Origin: Brevipalpus yothersi
Taxonomy: Eukaryota; Arthropoda; Arachnida; Trombidiformes; Tenuipalpidae
Assembly (NCBI GenBank): GCA_003956705.1
Contig: QZCP01000236.1
Location: forward strand, 1 to 64,000
Direction: 5' to 3'
Length of the DNA stretch: 64,000 bases
The notes beneath the pieces were generated by a model. It ran no database searches. It had not been told where the DNA came from and saw only the letters and a program-made list of their open reading frames with translations. The first letter of the stretch is position 1, and every line of letters starts with the position of its first letter. Below are positions 36,452 to 50,068 of this stretch, one piece after another. Position numbers and translations under genes: made by a program.

Positions 36452-39040
36452 TAGTCACTTAGCACCTATGGATGAATATGTCCAAAGGTCGAAGTTCAAC
36501 TCTTATTTTCATGCCCATTTTAACTATCACAAAATGGTAGCTATAATAATTCACCAATTACGATTACCTGGTAGAAGGTAGACTGATTCATTTTGTGATT
36601 AATCTTTTCCCGAATGTGTCGAGAGAGTCGCGATATGTGTGTGTCAATTCTTGTAATCATTGTATCTCGAGGGAAGAGGAGGAGTAGGTATATGATATTT
36701 CTTTTCGATTTATTCAATTGCGCTTTCTGCTAGCATCATGTAAACTCATGTAATTTTACATTCGATTTCACCCGAGAAACTCGATCTACTTCAATGTCCT
36801 GACAATTCACTTCGTCTGATAATACAGAGTTTTTTTTCACTTTTCTTGTAATTCTAATGGTCATCTTCAACCAGAAAGCATCTTCATCAATCGAAAATTT
36901 GTTCTCCCTCTAACATATAATATCATGAAATGGAATGTTTCTTGCATCATGAGACTACTGTAGTGGCTTGCTCGTTAGCGACACTTTGTTTCTTTTCATC
37001 TTCTTTTTTCGATTTCTTTTGCTTTTCTTTCCACACTACATGATGCTGTTTGACATCCTCTCAGTCACGATTTGTTGCTCTAATTTGGCTCATCAGCCTG
37101 CACAATCAAGGGCCAGTTTCTTTCCCTATTGTTATAGTTTCTATTGTCAACAGACCTCGCTTGGAGACTTTAACCACTCACAATTAGTCTATAAGTTCAA
37201 ATACAGATCATATGAATCATATATATACAGGTTAACACACATGTATGTTAGAGAATGAACAATATTATGTTCGATTTTGGCATCAGAAAATAATCACTCA
37301 AAACTATTGGGCTTCATGTAATTGATTTCAATCTTTACAGTTACATTCGTGAGCTTTTCTCATGAGTTGTGCGATAGCTGTGCCCACCAAAACTCTCCTC
37401 TACTCTTGATCACGCAATTCTTTATTTCTTCGATTTATGATCAGGAAATAGATTCCGGGTGAACAACAATCATATGTGGAAGGTCGATAGCTAGTGATCT
37501 TTGTACACCTCTCGAAACTAGAGAAACACGCGCTCACTATCATGTAGACCATGTAGACCATTCATTCAACCACTGTCATAATCGTGCATGCTTAAAGGTT
37601 TGCATTGGTTCATGACACTGGAGTCAAATTCACTATTCTTCATAGTGTTGACTTTCGTGCTTGAACCTTTCTGCAAACATTCGTGTCGAGTTCCAGTTCA
37701 TTATCGATAATAAAGTATCGATGTCTATTACACTGGGAAGAGAGAGAGAGAAGATCGTGGTGACATGGTCTATGATGAATTGCTGCTCAAACAGAAGCAT
37801 TTGATACAAATTGTATACCGTTCAAATGTTATCGAATATACCCTAGAATCTCATCTTTCTCCTCTTTTTCCTTTCAGTTACATGTCCACAGGATGCTCAG
37901 CTCTCAAATTGATTCTCAAGAACTTTGCGACCATAATCAAAACCAACATTACCGCTCCGCCTGGTATTGGTGTAGATATATCTCGAGAAGAGAGGTAAAG
38001 TTTTTATTCTTCCCTAGCCTCTTGTCACCTAGTAGTCCATGTTTCACTACTGAAGAGGCATTCATCGACAACACAATCCATGCAAAACTAATATTTACTC
38101 ACATAGAGAAACTCTGATGATACTTTTCTTTTCAATGATGTATTTGTCCATCTAAGTTCTTTAAGTGGTCTCTTCTTTACTAGCTCTGCAATAGCTTCCT
38201 TCATGTATATCATGACTCCAAAACTTTTTGATCATCTTTCTCGATGGAGATTACATGAGAACTTATGGATCAGAGTTGTGTTCTGGAACAGATTCCGTAG
38301 ATTTTCCTAAAGCTTTGTCTGTGGTTTCTCGTCGGAAAGTAACAGTTGCAAAGTTTCGCAACTCTCATCTTGCATAACAACAGTCTCGATTTGCTCTCAG
38401 ATAGGCCAACTCCTTTCGCAAAATGCTCACAAAATTCATCCTAGAGAGTATTGTTATCATTTCTTGATTTTGCAACCAAATTTATTCCCTGTATTTTTCA
38501 TCAGAAATTATTTGACAATTTCAGTATTGGCTTCCTTATGTGTGGAGAGCAGTTCATTTCTATTTCTAGAGCTTGTGTTTTAGAAACTCTATCACACGTT
38601 TCCCATTCAAATTTATTTCAAGAAGTTTTCTCTCTCATTTTACTGTCGATTTACGACGATCTCCCCAATACTAGCCACTATTGGTGCCAATATATGTCTA
38701 AAGCTCGTATTTTTCGTCTCCAATACTATTCAACTCTCTACTACTAGTATCACTGTTCTATTCTCACCCAACTATTCCTAGTGATATCAATCCTAATGCG
38801 ATTCAATTAATCATCGAATAGTGTTGGGCATTTAGACTGAGTCCCTGAGAGTGAGAGAAAGAGAGAATATAAACAGTGAATGATTGATATCGTCTGTTTG
38901 AGGCCCCTTAAGGGCGCTTCAGTAGGGTATGAATAACTGAGCCTTGTGCTGTGCTTTTTTCCTGTCAACTGTGTATTACTCTCGCTCGTTTTCCTCTACT
39001 CTCTCTCTCTCCCTATCTTGCTCTCACTCCTCGGCTATTT

Positions 39041-39108
<68 letters not shown>

Positions 39109-40256
39109 TAGCAGAATTATGATCTCCCCAAAACGATATTCATCGAAAGAGTGATATCAGCCGATACACAAATTCATTGTTGGATTGGGCGAATCGAGAA
39201 AGAAAGAGAGCGAGAAAGAGAATAGTAGTACTAGAAGTTGCCTGAAAAGTTTGACAGAGGCGGAAAGAGCATGCATCTGATCAAGCGTCACGGCAATACG
39301 GACTTGTATTCCAATTCAGCTGAATGAAAATGGACCTTCCGTCGCTACTCTTCCTATTTGAAGTTGCGTATAAATTCACGGAACGGGAAGTCTATATCTG
39401 TATTTGTGTATGTTTTATCTTCTCTCCTTTGAAGTAGTAGCCAATACGGTTGATAAAGAATAGAGAGCCGATCTGTAAAATGAGTTGTGAAACGTTGGCC
39501 TTTGACTTGATCTCACTAACTTACTCCATCTTTTTGCTTTTGTAGCCTTTCTTTCTTGGGTTTCTCTCGCCTCATTGCTTTTCTACCTGCTCTAAGAGTG
39601 CTGAATTCTAGTCTTCTTTTCTCTCTCTCTCTCTTCCTCTCACAGATCATATCTATGTCCATTGAGCTTTTTCTGTTATTGAGTTATTCTTTGAATGGTG
39701 AAGCTTTATATATCGAAAACTCTGATCGGCTATCTTCACTTTTAAGGCGATTATGTTGGCAAAATGAGATCGCCTCAGAGATTGATCCATATCATCTAGA
39801 AGGTTACCATCACATTTGTCTGGAATCACCTCTCTATTTTAGCTCTCCTCTGTTGATGTTCTCATTCTCTACCGGTAGCTCTCATCACTAGTCGCTTTTT
39901 ATCAACAGGTCAAACTTATTATTTTTTTGCCTCCTTTGGATCATCTCGTTACTCAAACTATGAGTTGCAAATCAGATTCCTACATTCTTTTTCTATGCTT
40001 TTATCAAAACATTGAGAAACTTTGTTTTCCCGCTTTTTATCTTTTCTCGTGACTCGATCAATTTGCCTCTGAAATTTACCCAAGCATTGTGAATAATTGG
40101 ATGATTTTCTCTTGTTTCAACAGGTATCACAAGTGTATGGGAGTGTATAATCATTTGTTAAATGTACGAGCTTTTATACTGAAACGACAAACACTTCAAG
40201 GTAAACTGGGGAGGACATTCCGAGAGCTGTCCATTCTATTTCAAAATTTAGAATGA
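29105..40256 (+). CDS. KATNB1: Katanin p80 WD40-containing subunit B1
   Basis: Regulatory and targeting subunit of the microtubule-severing enzyme katanin; partners the p60 AAA ATPase at centrosomes and spindle poles. Exons: 29105-29236, 29735-29852, 30441-30583, 31306-31389, 31672-32129, 33910-34034, 34104-34157, 34241-35216, 35287-35361, 37878-37994, 40124-40256; 2415 nt in frame, 804 residues. Six WD40 repeats (about residues 1-265) with [25 protein letters not shown] and [13 protein letters not shown], then WKVxD-like strands ([15 protein letters not shown]). A disordered Ser/Asn/Gln linker of about 300 residues includes [10 protein letters not shown]. The con80 domain (about 607-804) starts [12 protein letters not shown] and holds the p60-binding region, [10 protein letters not shown] and GVDISREER, ending [13 protein letters not shown]. 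It is longer than vertebrate p80 (about 655) through the linker. A further 5' exon is possible. Confidence 0.96.
29237..29734 (+). other. KATNB1 intron 1
   Basis: 498 bp, pyrimidine-rich toward its middle (CT runs near 29470-29520). No other feature. Confidence 0.7.
29853..31305 (+). other. KATNB1 introns 2 and 3 around exon 3
   Basis: Two introns of 588 bp (29853-30440) and 722 bp (30584-31305) flank the 143-bp exon. CT-rich patches near the acceptors; nothing else seen. Confidence 0.6.
32130..33909 (+). other. KATNB1 intron 5
   Basis: 1780 bp. No coding frame of note, no mobile element recognised. It separates the WD40 part from the linker exons. Confidence 0.6.
35362..37877 (+). other. 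KATNB1 intron 9
   Basis: 2516 bp within the con80 coding part. It holds a GA run near 36138-36155 and a (CT)n tract at 36405-36447. Nothing coding is recognised. Confidence 0.6.
36405..36447. repeat. (CT)n microsatellite in KATNB1 intron
   Basis: About 43 bp of CT. Confidence 0.9.
37995..40123 (+). other. KATNB1 intron 10
   Basis: 2129 bp, including a (CT)n tract at 39042-39105. The final exon lies beyond it, so the gene is easy to truncate in automated annotation. Confidence 0.6.
39042..39105. repeat. (CT)n microsatellite in KATNB1 intron
   Basis: About 64 bp of CT. Confidence 0.95.
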
Positions 40257-41747
40257 ACTTGGTGAGCTCTTCTGTACACAACCTGAAAATTGATTCTATT
40301 TTTTCATCACAACATCTTCTTTTGAGAACCAACTCAGCCAATTGTCTCTTTTTTATGCTTATTGACTTCTCATGTCGGTGAAGTGAGGAACTTGAAATTA
40401 CCTTTCGAATAAAAAAATTTCCAGTCATATACTTCATAATCTTCTCACTGGTCTGAGAAACTGATGCTTATTGCTCGCAGATTGCTGTGAATGAGCTGAT
40501 GCTTTGAATGTGAAATGATTAAATTAGCCGGATTGGTGTAAATCAACGTCAGATTACCACAGCGATTTAACCTATCAAGAAACTAGCACGTGGAGGCCGA
40601 ACAAACCATTCAAACGTTCATATATTTCCAAATTGAAATTCTTTTCAATCACCTTTTTTTGGCTTGTATTCACAGCCGTATGATAACTACAACAAAGCGT
40701 TATTTTTCTTACTGATTAGGGCTTCTTGCTAAATTATTTGAGTTTTCATAAAACTCCAAGTATCAACGCCTATTTATTGTTTGATGGCCTAGTCCTACAG
40801 ATATATATATACTTATATCTCACATCATTTTCAATTCTATCTGAATCGATGAAGCATCATGTCGTTTTATTTCTCATTTCAAGATCCTAATTTTGGATCG
40901 TAAAATGAGAAGTATAAATGACTCCTCCTTGTTGTACTTTTTTGACCATCTTTTGAGGTTTACCAAAGGTTAACCAAAATGAAATTATTTTTTCCCTTCA
41001 TGTTCAGTTAGTCCACTTGGCTTAAAAATTGTTTTCTTCTCGATATTAACGAACTCTCACCAACCTGAGCCAACATTTCATGAATTCTGAAAGAATTTCT
41101 ATCCTTCAATGAGCATGTAAGTATAAAAGTTGAATACAATACTATGCACCAGGTAGTTCTATGATTCATTGTTCAATTGAGTTCAGAACTTTCGAGTGGT
41201 TTCGACTCGGCTTAAAAAATTCAACCCTAAAAATGTGACAATTTCTCCATCCAGACTACTAATCAGTAAAAGATTCCCTCTGATGGGCTTTTCCGATCAT
41301 AATCCACCATCTCTACCCTATGTCTAAGATTGAATCGATTCATAGATGTAGACAGAAGCCATCTGAAGAAATAAAATGAATAATAATCCTCGAACTGTTT
41401 TTGAGGAAGTGATCCATGTGCTAAATGCTCAACTGTGGCAAAAATTTTGACCAAAAAATAGTAATTGCTAGTTCAATGATGAACATAATTCTCAGATCTG
41501 AGATCAAGTTTTCATGGTTCCTCTGATGCACTTTTTTTTCTCTATTCTCATACTTTGATGTCGCATTGGCTGTCTCTTTTGTAAAGACTATAATTCCAAG
41601 ATTAAGATTGATAGTGAACATATTCATCGTGAATCTTTGAGCCTTCAATCGTATTCTCTTTAGATGCGTGTGCAGCAACATTGTTCACAATTGTTCGCTA
41701 ATTATATGGCTAAAAGTGGAAAATGAAGAATAACGTTTGCCGATGTG

Positions 41748-41783
<36 letters not shown>

Positions 41784-42700
41784 TTCTCTCTTTCTTTCTT
41801 TCTCTTTGTTCAAACTCGTTTGTGTGCCTCAGTCAGAAGATTTTTGCGTTCCTAGGCGAAAAAAAGAGAGATAGAGAGAGAAAGAGAGAAAGATGGAAAT
41901 CCAAAATTGAGCCTCAAAATGGACTAACTCCGATGGAATCATTTGATGGTGTAAAAAATGAACCTTCAAGCTGATAGTGGAAAGAGCCTGAGAGCATAAG
42001 AGAGCTCCACCAATATTGGAGTGGATAAAGTGATCGGCAATCTAGGCGCAACTGAAGAGCCAACTGTTAAGCGTAATACCCTTTAATCATATTTATTTAC
42101 GATGGATTCCCTGATTTTGTCCCATGTCTGTCTTCATCCTCTTATTATTATTCCTCTGTACTCTCCTTACTATTCTCCCCCGATGCTTTGGTTAGTCTTC
42201 AAAATCGTCCATGTAATGACAGAATTTAACAGAATGAGGTCGCGTGCCCAGGCAGACTCCAGCTACCATCGATTGGATTTGACTTGTGTCGTGGGGAATA
42301 GTTTCGCTTTCGATTCTAAGTCTTACCAATTTTGGGTCTACATTGTCCACGAAGATCTTCTCAGATTTTTGTTCACATTCTGTCTACTAGAATCGCTAGA
42401 ATACTCTCTCTCTCATCCGCTATCCACTACTTCAGTCTACTCTCAAAATTTTCTTTCGATTTACAATCATAATGTCACTTCTCGATATTCATCAACCATT
42501 CTCACTTGGTATGCCCATTCTGAAGGCAGAGAGAGAGAGAGAGTAGATTGCAAATTGTATTGGAGTGTGCTTACTTTGCGGCTAAACATGTCTAAAATTG
42601 GGATCATTTTTGACACTTTCCGCGAATGGGACTACTCGACCGAAAGTGAGTGGAAAAGGAGAACTATAGTATAGTAGTGGGTCGTAAAAGGGACTAAAGA
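40257..42700. other. KATNB1 3' flank, no gene
   Basis: A plus-strand AATAAA at 40408-40413 lies about 150 bp past the stop and may end the KATNB1 transcript. After it the sequence is AT-rich. A CT tract is at 41747-41774. A 190-codon frame at 42102-42674 has no domain or splice support and mixes GA-repeat sequence. Confidence 0.45.
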
Positions 42701-45700
42701 AAGCGAAACGATCAAAGGGGAATCTCAAGCAGCCATGACAAATCCCATAAAATTTCAATTCTTGAAACCATATTCAGAACCATAGTGTTTCTGTCAAGAG
42801 TCGAAAAGGGAGAAAAAGAAGTGCATTTTGGTGAATATTTTTTTCATGAGAAAAATATGTATGCCAAAGAGAATGTAGTACATGATTGGCACCTTTTTTG
42901 ATCGCTTGTGGCAAACATCAGCTCAAGTATTCAGTGTCAGATTTGTGTCCATTTTTGTGGGAAAATTCGCTACTTTTTGGGACCAAAATGTATACATTCA
43001 ACTATTGTCCACCATAATAGCCATCAAAAATCTTGCTCAACATGGATTATGTCGGTGTGTATATCATGTTTTCATCATATTTGGCTCACACTGTGTGTGT
43101 GCCGATGGATGTTGGAATACGGATTAGGAAAAGCAATGTCTTGTATTCCAAAGTATGGAAACTTCCTGAATCCAATCAAGTGGAGCTTTTGACAAATACA
43201 TGTATATATATACACACAAATTCCGTGTGAATTTTTATGCCCAAAAACTTTGACCATGGTCATCATGCTGATGATGCCCTAAAAGACCATATGACTTGAG
43301 GATTGTCCAAGGCTGACCAGTCTAACGGATTAACGTTAGAAACGCATAAGCCAGAAGAAATGAATATGTAAAAGAGTGAAACACACTGAGTGACCATGAT
43401 TTGCATCTCCACTACCATGGCCACTGTATGAATAATGAGATGAAATTGAGATTTTGGTTTCCATCAGAGAGAAGGTGGATAGGAAGTACAGCAAGTGAGC
43501 GAAGAAACGAATCGACAATTCATCATTTGAGACGAGTGAAGAAAAAAAAAATCTTTACAATCAGTGTTCGGTTGAAAAAATTGTACGGCTTGTGGCCTGA
43601 AACGTGCATGGGCCGACTCATCTCCAATCACTTCGAAGTCTTTGGGGCTCGAAAGAATTGTACAGAATGGCTGAGAAAGAAGAAGTACATGAATGAATGG
43701 GTACACAGTGGGTTCCCATGTATCCATCCCTTATTAGTGTTCAACACACAGGATGAATACACACGTAACCGAAATTTTGGCCCACAGAGCGTATGGAGCC
43801 TGGTGACACGCGACACAAATTTCACACTAGCTTTACCCTGATGACTTGCTGCTACTACTACTACCACTGCCAGTGTGTGTATGTTGGTGAGTTTGCCAGT
43901 AAGAAAGTAGTAGTCGTCTAATTTTTTTGCCCAAATGATTGGTGAAGAAGGACCGAGAGAAAGAAAGAAAGAAAGAGGGAGAGAGAGAGAGATGCTCCAA
44001 TGGATCTTGCAACTATCATTGGTATCCTATTATAAGGCCATGAAAAAGCGATTCACATACTCAATCTGGCTCCAGTCCTAGTGTGTGTGTGTGTCTGTGC
44101 ACTGGCTGATTATTTGCTTTCATACACCAGAACGCTTGGACTGAACACCAAGTTACTCTTGCCGCACGCCGACGGACTCCAGTCGAGTAGGCCGCTTGCC
44201 GTTTCACACGGACTTTGCTTGTCAGTTGGATGTATGTGTGTGTGTGTCTGTGTATCTCTCTGTGTGTCTACCTTCTTACGTGTATTCTTTCTCTATTAGC
44301 ACCGATCAGTAGGCTATCCGTCGCTGTTTATGCTCTGGAGGAGCCTTTATTCTGGCTCATGTGGCCAAAGAATCAACTTCACTCTACAGGCTCTATGTTG
44401 AACAGAGTGAGAGCCAAGTTTAACCGATAAACGGAGTTATCAGGCCAAATCAGTTTAACCATGTGTAAAATTCGCCTCCAATTTTCCAATCAAAATGGTA
44501 ACACAATTCATTTATCCATCTTGGCTCACACTATCGGCCCACCAACGAGTGTGTGTGTGTATGTCCGATCTATGGACTAAGTGACGAATTGACGATGGAT
44601 AAGGTAGCCACTGTACGCCTGAAAAGAATCGATGAAAAAAATTTTTTGACCAGCTTTCAGTATACTTCTCATGAGAATGATTCCCTCAAAGCAGGTATTC
44701 CATCATCGTCAATCCACAGGTTGAAGTAAACTAAATTGACTTATTGGGGTAAAACTTTTCAGTGAGCTTCAAATTGCAGCCACTCCTACCATGCGTTTTG
44801 TTCCACGAATTTCAAAATGCTAGGTTTGACTGAGAAAATAGAGTTTCTTCTCTGGCATTTTTTCATGATAACATTTTCCTCTAGAATTCGAAAAATTGAT
44901 AATGAAATAAATCAATAACAAAATTTGAAAATGTTCAATTTCCATCTCCTCTTCTGATCAAAATGTGGATGAAAAAATTTCTATCAATAAGCGTTCATCA
45001 AAAAAGTTAAATGATCTCAATCAGTAGACAAGAGTATCAAAACACTATAAACGAACCTGAATGGAATGAAAGAGTGAAGAAAAGAATTCATTTCCTCAGA
45101 TTTCACCTTTTTCATACTTCTTTTGTGCCAACTTTTCAACACATTTCCGCTCATCTCAATCGCACCAAGCGTGTTGAGACCATCGTCAACGGCCTCAATG
45201 ATTCCATAATTCAGTAGAACGTCCACAACAAGGCAAGAGAGAGGAAAGTCTCTCTCTGTTACTTGGCCCAGGAGAAGGAGGGCCAATTGTAGTGCCGAAA
45301 AGGCCAAAAAAGGGCGCCACAAAGGATGTTTTCCCTCCCAGTTGACAGTGGAGGCGCATCATGGGCCCACAGGCCGATGGATAATTCAATTTGGGCCTGT
45401 TCGATGTGCCAATGAATTAACACGTCAATACACGTTTCGTTGCCGCTCATATTGGATGGGCTCACTGATCAGATCCTTAGCACGTCCATCAAATTTTTCC
45501 ACTTCAAGAGCTCTCCACCGTTCGATTCTATTGGCGTGTTTTCAAACACTTCAATCAACGTGTGATTGCTATCCAATACAAGCGTTTTATTCATTTTTTT
45601 TTCTTTTCTCTCTCTTTCTCTCTCTTTCTCTTCCAAACTTTTATCGGACAAAATGTTCTTCAAGCCTCTTGAACTAGTAAAATTATTATTACTATTGATT

Positions 45701-48304
45701 TCAAGATGCTCGGATGACAATTCAAATTCACCAGTATGTTTTAAATCACTCTCATATACCGTCTACAGTGAACACTTGTGAAAAAAGCTGTGAGTGCAAA
45801 ATATTTCCACTCAACAGCTTAATACATGGAGAGTTCATGAGAAAATGATCATGACAAATATTGATGATATTAGTCACGATCATCGAAAGTTTCCAAATGT
45901 GGACTCTTGATGAAATGTGTCACCAGATAGGATGGTGAATAAATGCGAATAGACTTTGTCAATTAAGCATTTCGCGATGAGGATGGAGAAAAAAATTTTT
46001 GAGATAATGAATCCAGTTTGGAATGGACATCGTATGGTTAACGAAGAGAGGACAGAAGCTTACCGAGATTCCTCTTATCATTTCCTATGGAATTTGATCA
46101 AAAACAAACTCGATCGTTATCTAACCAGCAAACTCATTTAAACGGAAACCATAGGAATTCATGTTGTGGCTGGACTGATTGGAACATGATCTATGATTGA
46201 TCAAGCTTATTCAGAAATTCAGTCGATAAAAACACATTTTCCCATGACCAAAACTGAGAACATTTTGATCTCAATTCATACCCTGATTTCATCGCTATCA
46301 TTTTGAAAAATAACAAGGTTCATCTACAAATTCCGACAATCAGTTTTGGACCTTCTCAGTAATTTGGAAATTTTTTCCTCCAAGAGGAAAATACTTTCTC
46401 CTACAAATCTTTATTTTACTGTATATCTCTGTTTTGATGATAAATTCTTAATCTCCATACTGATACCTATTGTGCAATATTTTCTTACAAGTTAAAATGA
46501 AAAACTGTCATAACTCTTACGACCATGTCAAAGGTCAAGGTGTCGCGTGTCAGGTGAAGAAAGTCACAATATTTGGCAATACATAGTGGATAGTATTACA
46601 TGTTCACCATCCATTAGGTTTGAATAAGCTTGGCAAACAGAGGCTGAAAGGGCCTCCGATGAAAGGCAATGAAAATTCGGCTTCCTCATCTAGGCCCTAT
46701 GGACAAACACATTGGCCGAGGCGAAAAACGATGTATAGCCTCAAGTAATTTTTCTCATCTTCAAAGCCATCATATCATAGCCATACATACTTGGTAACTT
46801 GGAATTAATAGGTTCACGAACAATGGTCATTGCAAAACTGACCGGCAAAACATGAGCATTATTATCTTTGATCGTGAATCGTGCCGGAAACGTTTTTTGA
46901 GTGACCCGCATCCATAGTCCATGATAGTTTTCGGGATCATCATCTTCATGTGTTGTTAATGTTTTCTCTCTTTCTCACTCTCTCTCTCGAATCTAATAGA
47001 TTGCAAAAATTTACTCTTCTTAAAATAGGGCTTAAAAAGTATACACATGTATTATGAGCTCTTTTTTAACAGCCTAAACCAACGTCATAATTATTATGAA
47101 CAAGTAAAACGATGATCGGCATCATTCAAGCTGCTAAAAACGATACAAACTAACAAACTGTATAATTGAACGTTTGGCCTTAACTTCAGCCCTGGATTCC
47201 ACATATACACAACTTTCCATGATACAGGCTTGACCTAGGCCCTGGTCAGCTGTGTATGTTGTGACCTATTGGCTGGCCCTACAAGAAGAGGTCCACCACC
47301 GGGTTAAAGGGTAATTGATACTCTATGGTCAGGTTAAATTATATTTTTGTATCCGCTAAATTATAGACATCAACAATCAGTATATCCATTGACTGTATTC
47401 ATTTACCGTTGTAATGTTTTTCCCTAAACCATTCACCTCATTAGGATGCCTACAATGTCGGCCAGAGATTCATGTTCTGTGGTTTGCCTAAATTTTCAAT
47501 ACATACTCATGATTATGGCACCTGTCAATGGTGGAAAGACGATTTTTCAATTCAAAAATTTACATTCACTCTTCCACAAGAGATCCATAAATCCCGAATC
47601 TTACCAATTTTAGTGTTATTTTTGAGAAATTTTAGCCAAAAAGAAAAAATTCAATCTGGCCTAGGGCCGAAAAAAGTTCACCATGTGGAAAATTTTTTCC
47701 CCTATATACTCGAGTTCATTGAGTTAATTTTACTAGATATATCCAAATAACGGTTTGTCCGTAAAATAGCCCAAACCAATCACCTCATCATGGGAACTGA
47801 TTCAAATAGATCATCTCAATCTGAAATTTTCTCTCACAGAAGCAACCACTTCCATAAAATATTCCCAACATTCAATCGGGTTACATATCGTACTAATTAT
47901 TCTATTCATTGAAACTGAACATCCTCCATTGGATCACCCTGTGTGTGTCCTCATTTAGTCCTGTCATATGAATGGGACCTTCACAATTATCATCTCTGCT
48001 TGTGGTAATTTCATCACACACACACACTGGCTAACCATGAACACCAATCGAACGGCCAGCATATTCTTTCCTCCTTGGCTTGTGAGGCAAAAATTTTCGG
48101 TGCACCCATTGATTGGCCTCTGAAGGGGGCCAAGTTATCATGGCTCCTGTGAGCTATGAATGTGTGTGTTTGCAAACAGTGGATCACATTGCTTGGTGGA
48201 TAGGAAGCCGATAAAACAGCGTCAAGAAGCAAAGCAATGCTACAGTGAATTAGCCCGGGAAAAATGGTGATGAGAAGATGAGCGACCCAAAGGCACATGA
48301 GAGA

Positions 48305-48307
<3 letters not shown>

Positions 48308-48340
<33 letters not shown>
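48308..48340. repeat. (GA)n microsatellite
   Basis: About 33 bp of GA. Confidence 0.9.
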
Positions 48341-48343
<3 letters not shown>

Positions 48344-50040
48344 TGAGCGACGGACAATTGAATGAAGCTATTGTCACCTCGCTTGTTGTGTCCGTTTGAC
48401 TCTAGCAACAATCATTTCCATAGTCCATTGGCCAGCTTCCGACATTTGTACTGTTCACAGGACTCCTCTGTCACCCTCACTGTATGCCCTTACCTTGCCT
48501 GTATGGACACCCAAAAGCTGATCTTTATTCCCTCTTTTTCCCCTCTATTAGATAGCTTAAAGCAGAGGCACTAGTCATCCATTGTAAGCGACCATAGAGG
48601 TGACAATTAGAACAACTCCTCCTACACCACCATCATCAGCAGGACCCATCGCATGTGGCCATGAGCGTATACCGATATTGGCCCGCAAGCAGATTCGGAT
48701 GAAAATTTTTGAGAAGCTTTCACTTTCCATTATTTGATTCACTTTTTCGCCTCTCTTCACCTCCTCCTCTTTCTCTCTCTCTTCTTTCTCCTCCTCCAAG
48801 GGTGACAGCAACAATCCATTTTTCCCTCTCTCAAAACAGTGCACCAAGCGCCCATGGATATATATTCATTCACACTTTTTCATTCAGCTATATGCATTAA
48901 GATAATTCAATTAAAATGATGACACAATCTGACTGTCTCTCTTGATGTCACCATCATTTGGGATGCTGAGGGAGTGGAAAAGAGATGCTTTTTAACTTCA
49001 TCCTCTCCACTAGACACCATTCACGGTGAGCCTCTTCACACAGCGACTAATGGCACCTCTCAAGTAACTTCATGGACATGATCCATATATTCAAATTAAA
49101 CTGATGGCCTGAATGAATTTGTGTGCCCCATTGCTTTGGGCTTCATTTAGGCCACAGTTTATCCTACCATTTTAGAGAGCAATGGAGAGCGTCCATAAAG
49201 TGAGAATGTAAATCTTTTCCATTGCAGTTGTTTGGGCAAAGTTTCCTCAGAATGTTTCAAAACATGCCATAGTTTATGTATCAATTCATTTAATTTCTCT
49301 CTCTCTCTCTCTCTGCTCTGTGCTCTTGGTCAACAGGACTCATCATCAAATGTAGCACATTGACTTCCATGTGTATGCATTTGGGAAAGTATCAGAATTG
49401 TTCCAAATCTCATGATGGAATATTTGGGATCATGAACAGCTGGAAAATAAATGCCAAACTTGGATGAGAGTCCTCTTAAAAGGCTCCAAATTTTTTCCGA
49501 GCAACACACAGAAAAGAAGGTGGAAAAAGTTCCGCTTTCAAATAGTACTACTGTGTAAATCGGCTTATGATGTTCACTTTAAGGGTAAACTCTTTTCATT
49601 CAATCCTATTGCTTTTCAATCGTTTCACTTTGCTTATGATACTAGTCGAATATGTTTAGAAACATTGCTGCATTATTCACCCGAAACTAGGAAGTGACCA
49701 AAGGCTATGGGAACTCTTCCGCCGGTCAGTTAGGGCTATTCGATATCGATGGACCTCTTCCTCTCTCTCTTTCTCTATTCGCGTGCTCCGATCGAAGCGT
49801 GGTAATGAATGGGTCTGAACAGTAGCTTTTTTGTCCTCTGAATTATTTTAAAAACTTTCTCACTCAATCTCTTCTGGCATCACAATCAGCACCTAAGGAA
49901 TACATTGCAAATGTCCGGTCCCATTCAGTTTTCTTTCTCTCTCCTTCTTCCCGTTCAAATATCAGCCTCTCACTCTCTCAATGCTCAATCCAATGTATCT
50001 TCCATCCCCCTCCCCATTCATAAGAATTGTTCATCAGTTT

Positions 50041-50068
50041 GCCCTCTGCCCTCTGCCCTCTGCCCTCT
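50041..50068. repeat. Four tandem 7-bp units GCCCTCT
   Basis: GCCCTCT occurs four times head to tail without a mismatch; a minisatellite unlike the GA/CT tracts around it. Confidence 0.9.

Noticed and set aside
42102..42674. 190-codon frame
   Set aside because: No domain or conserved motif, crosses a GA repeat, no splice evidence.
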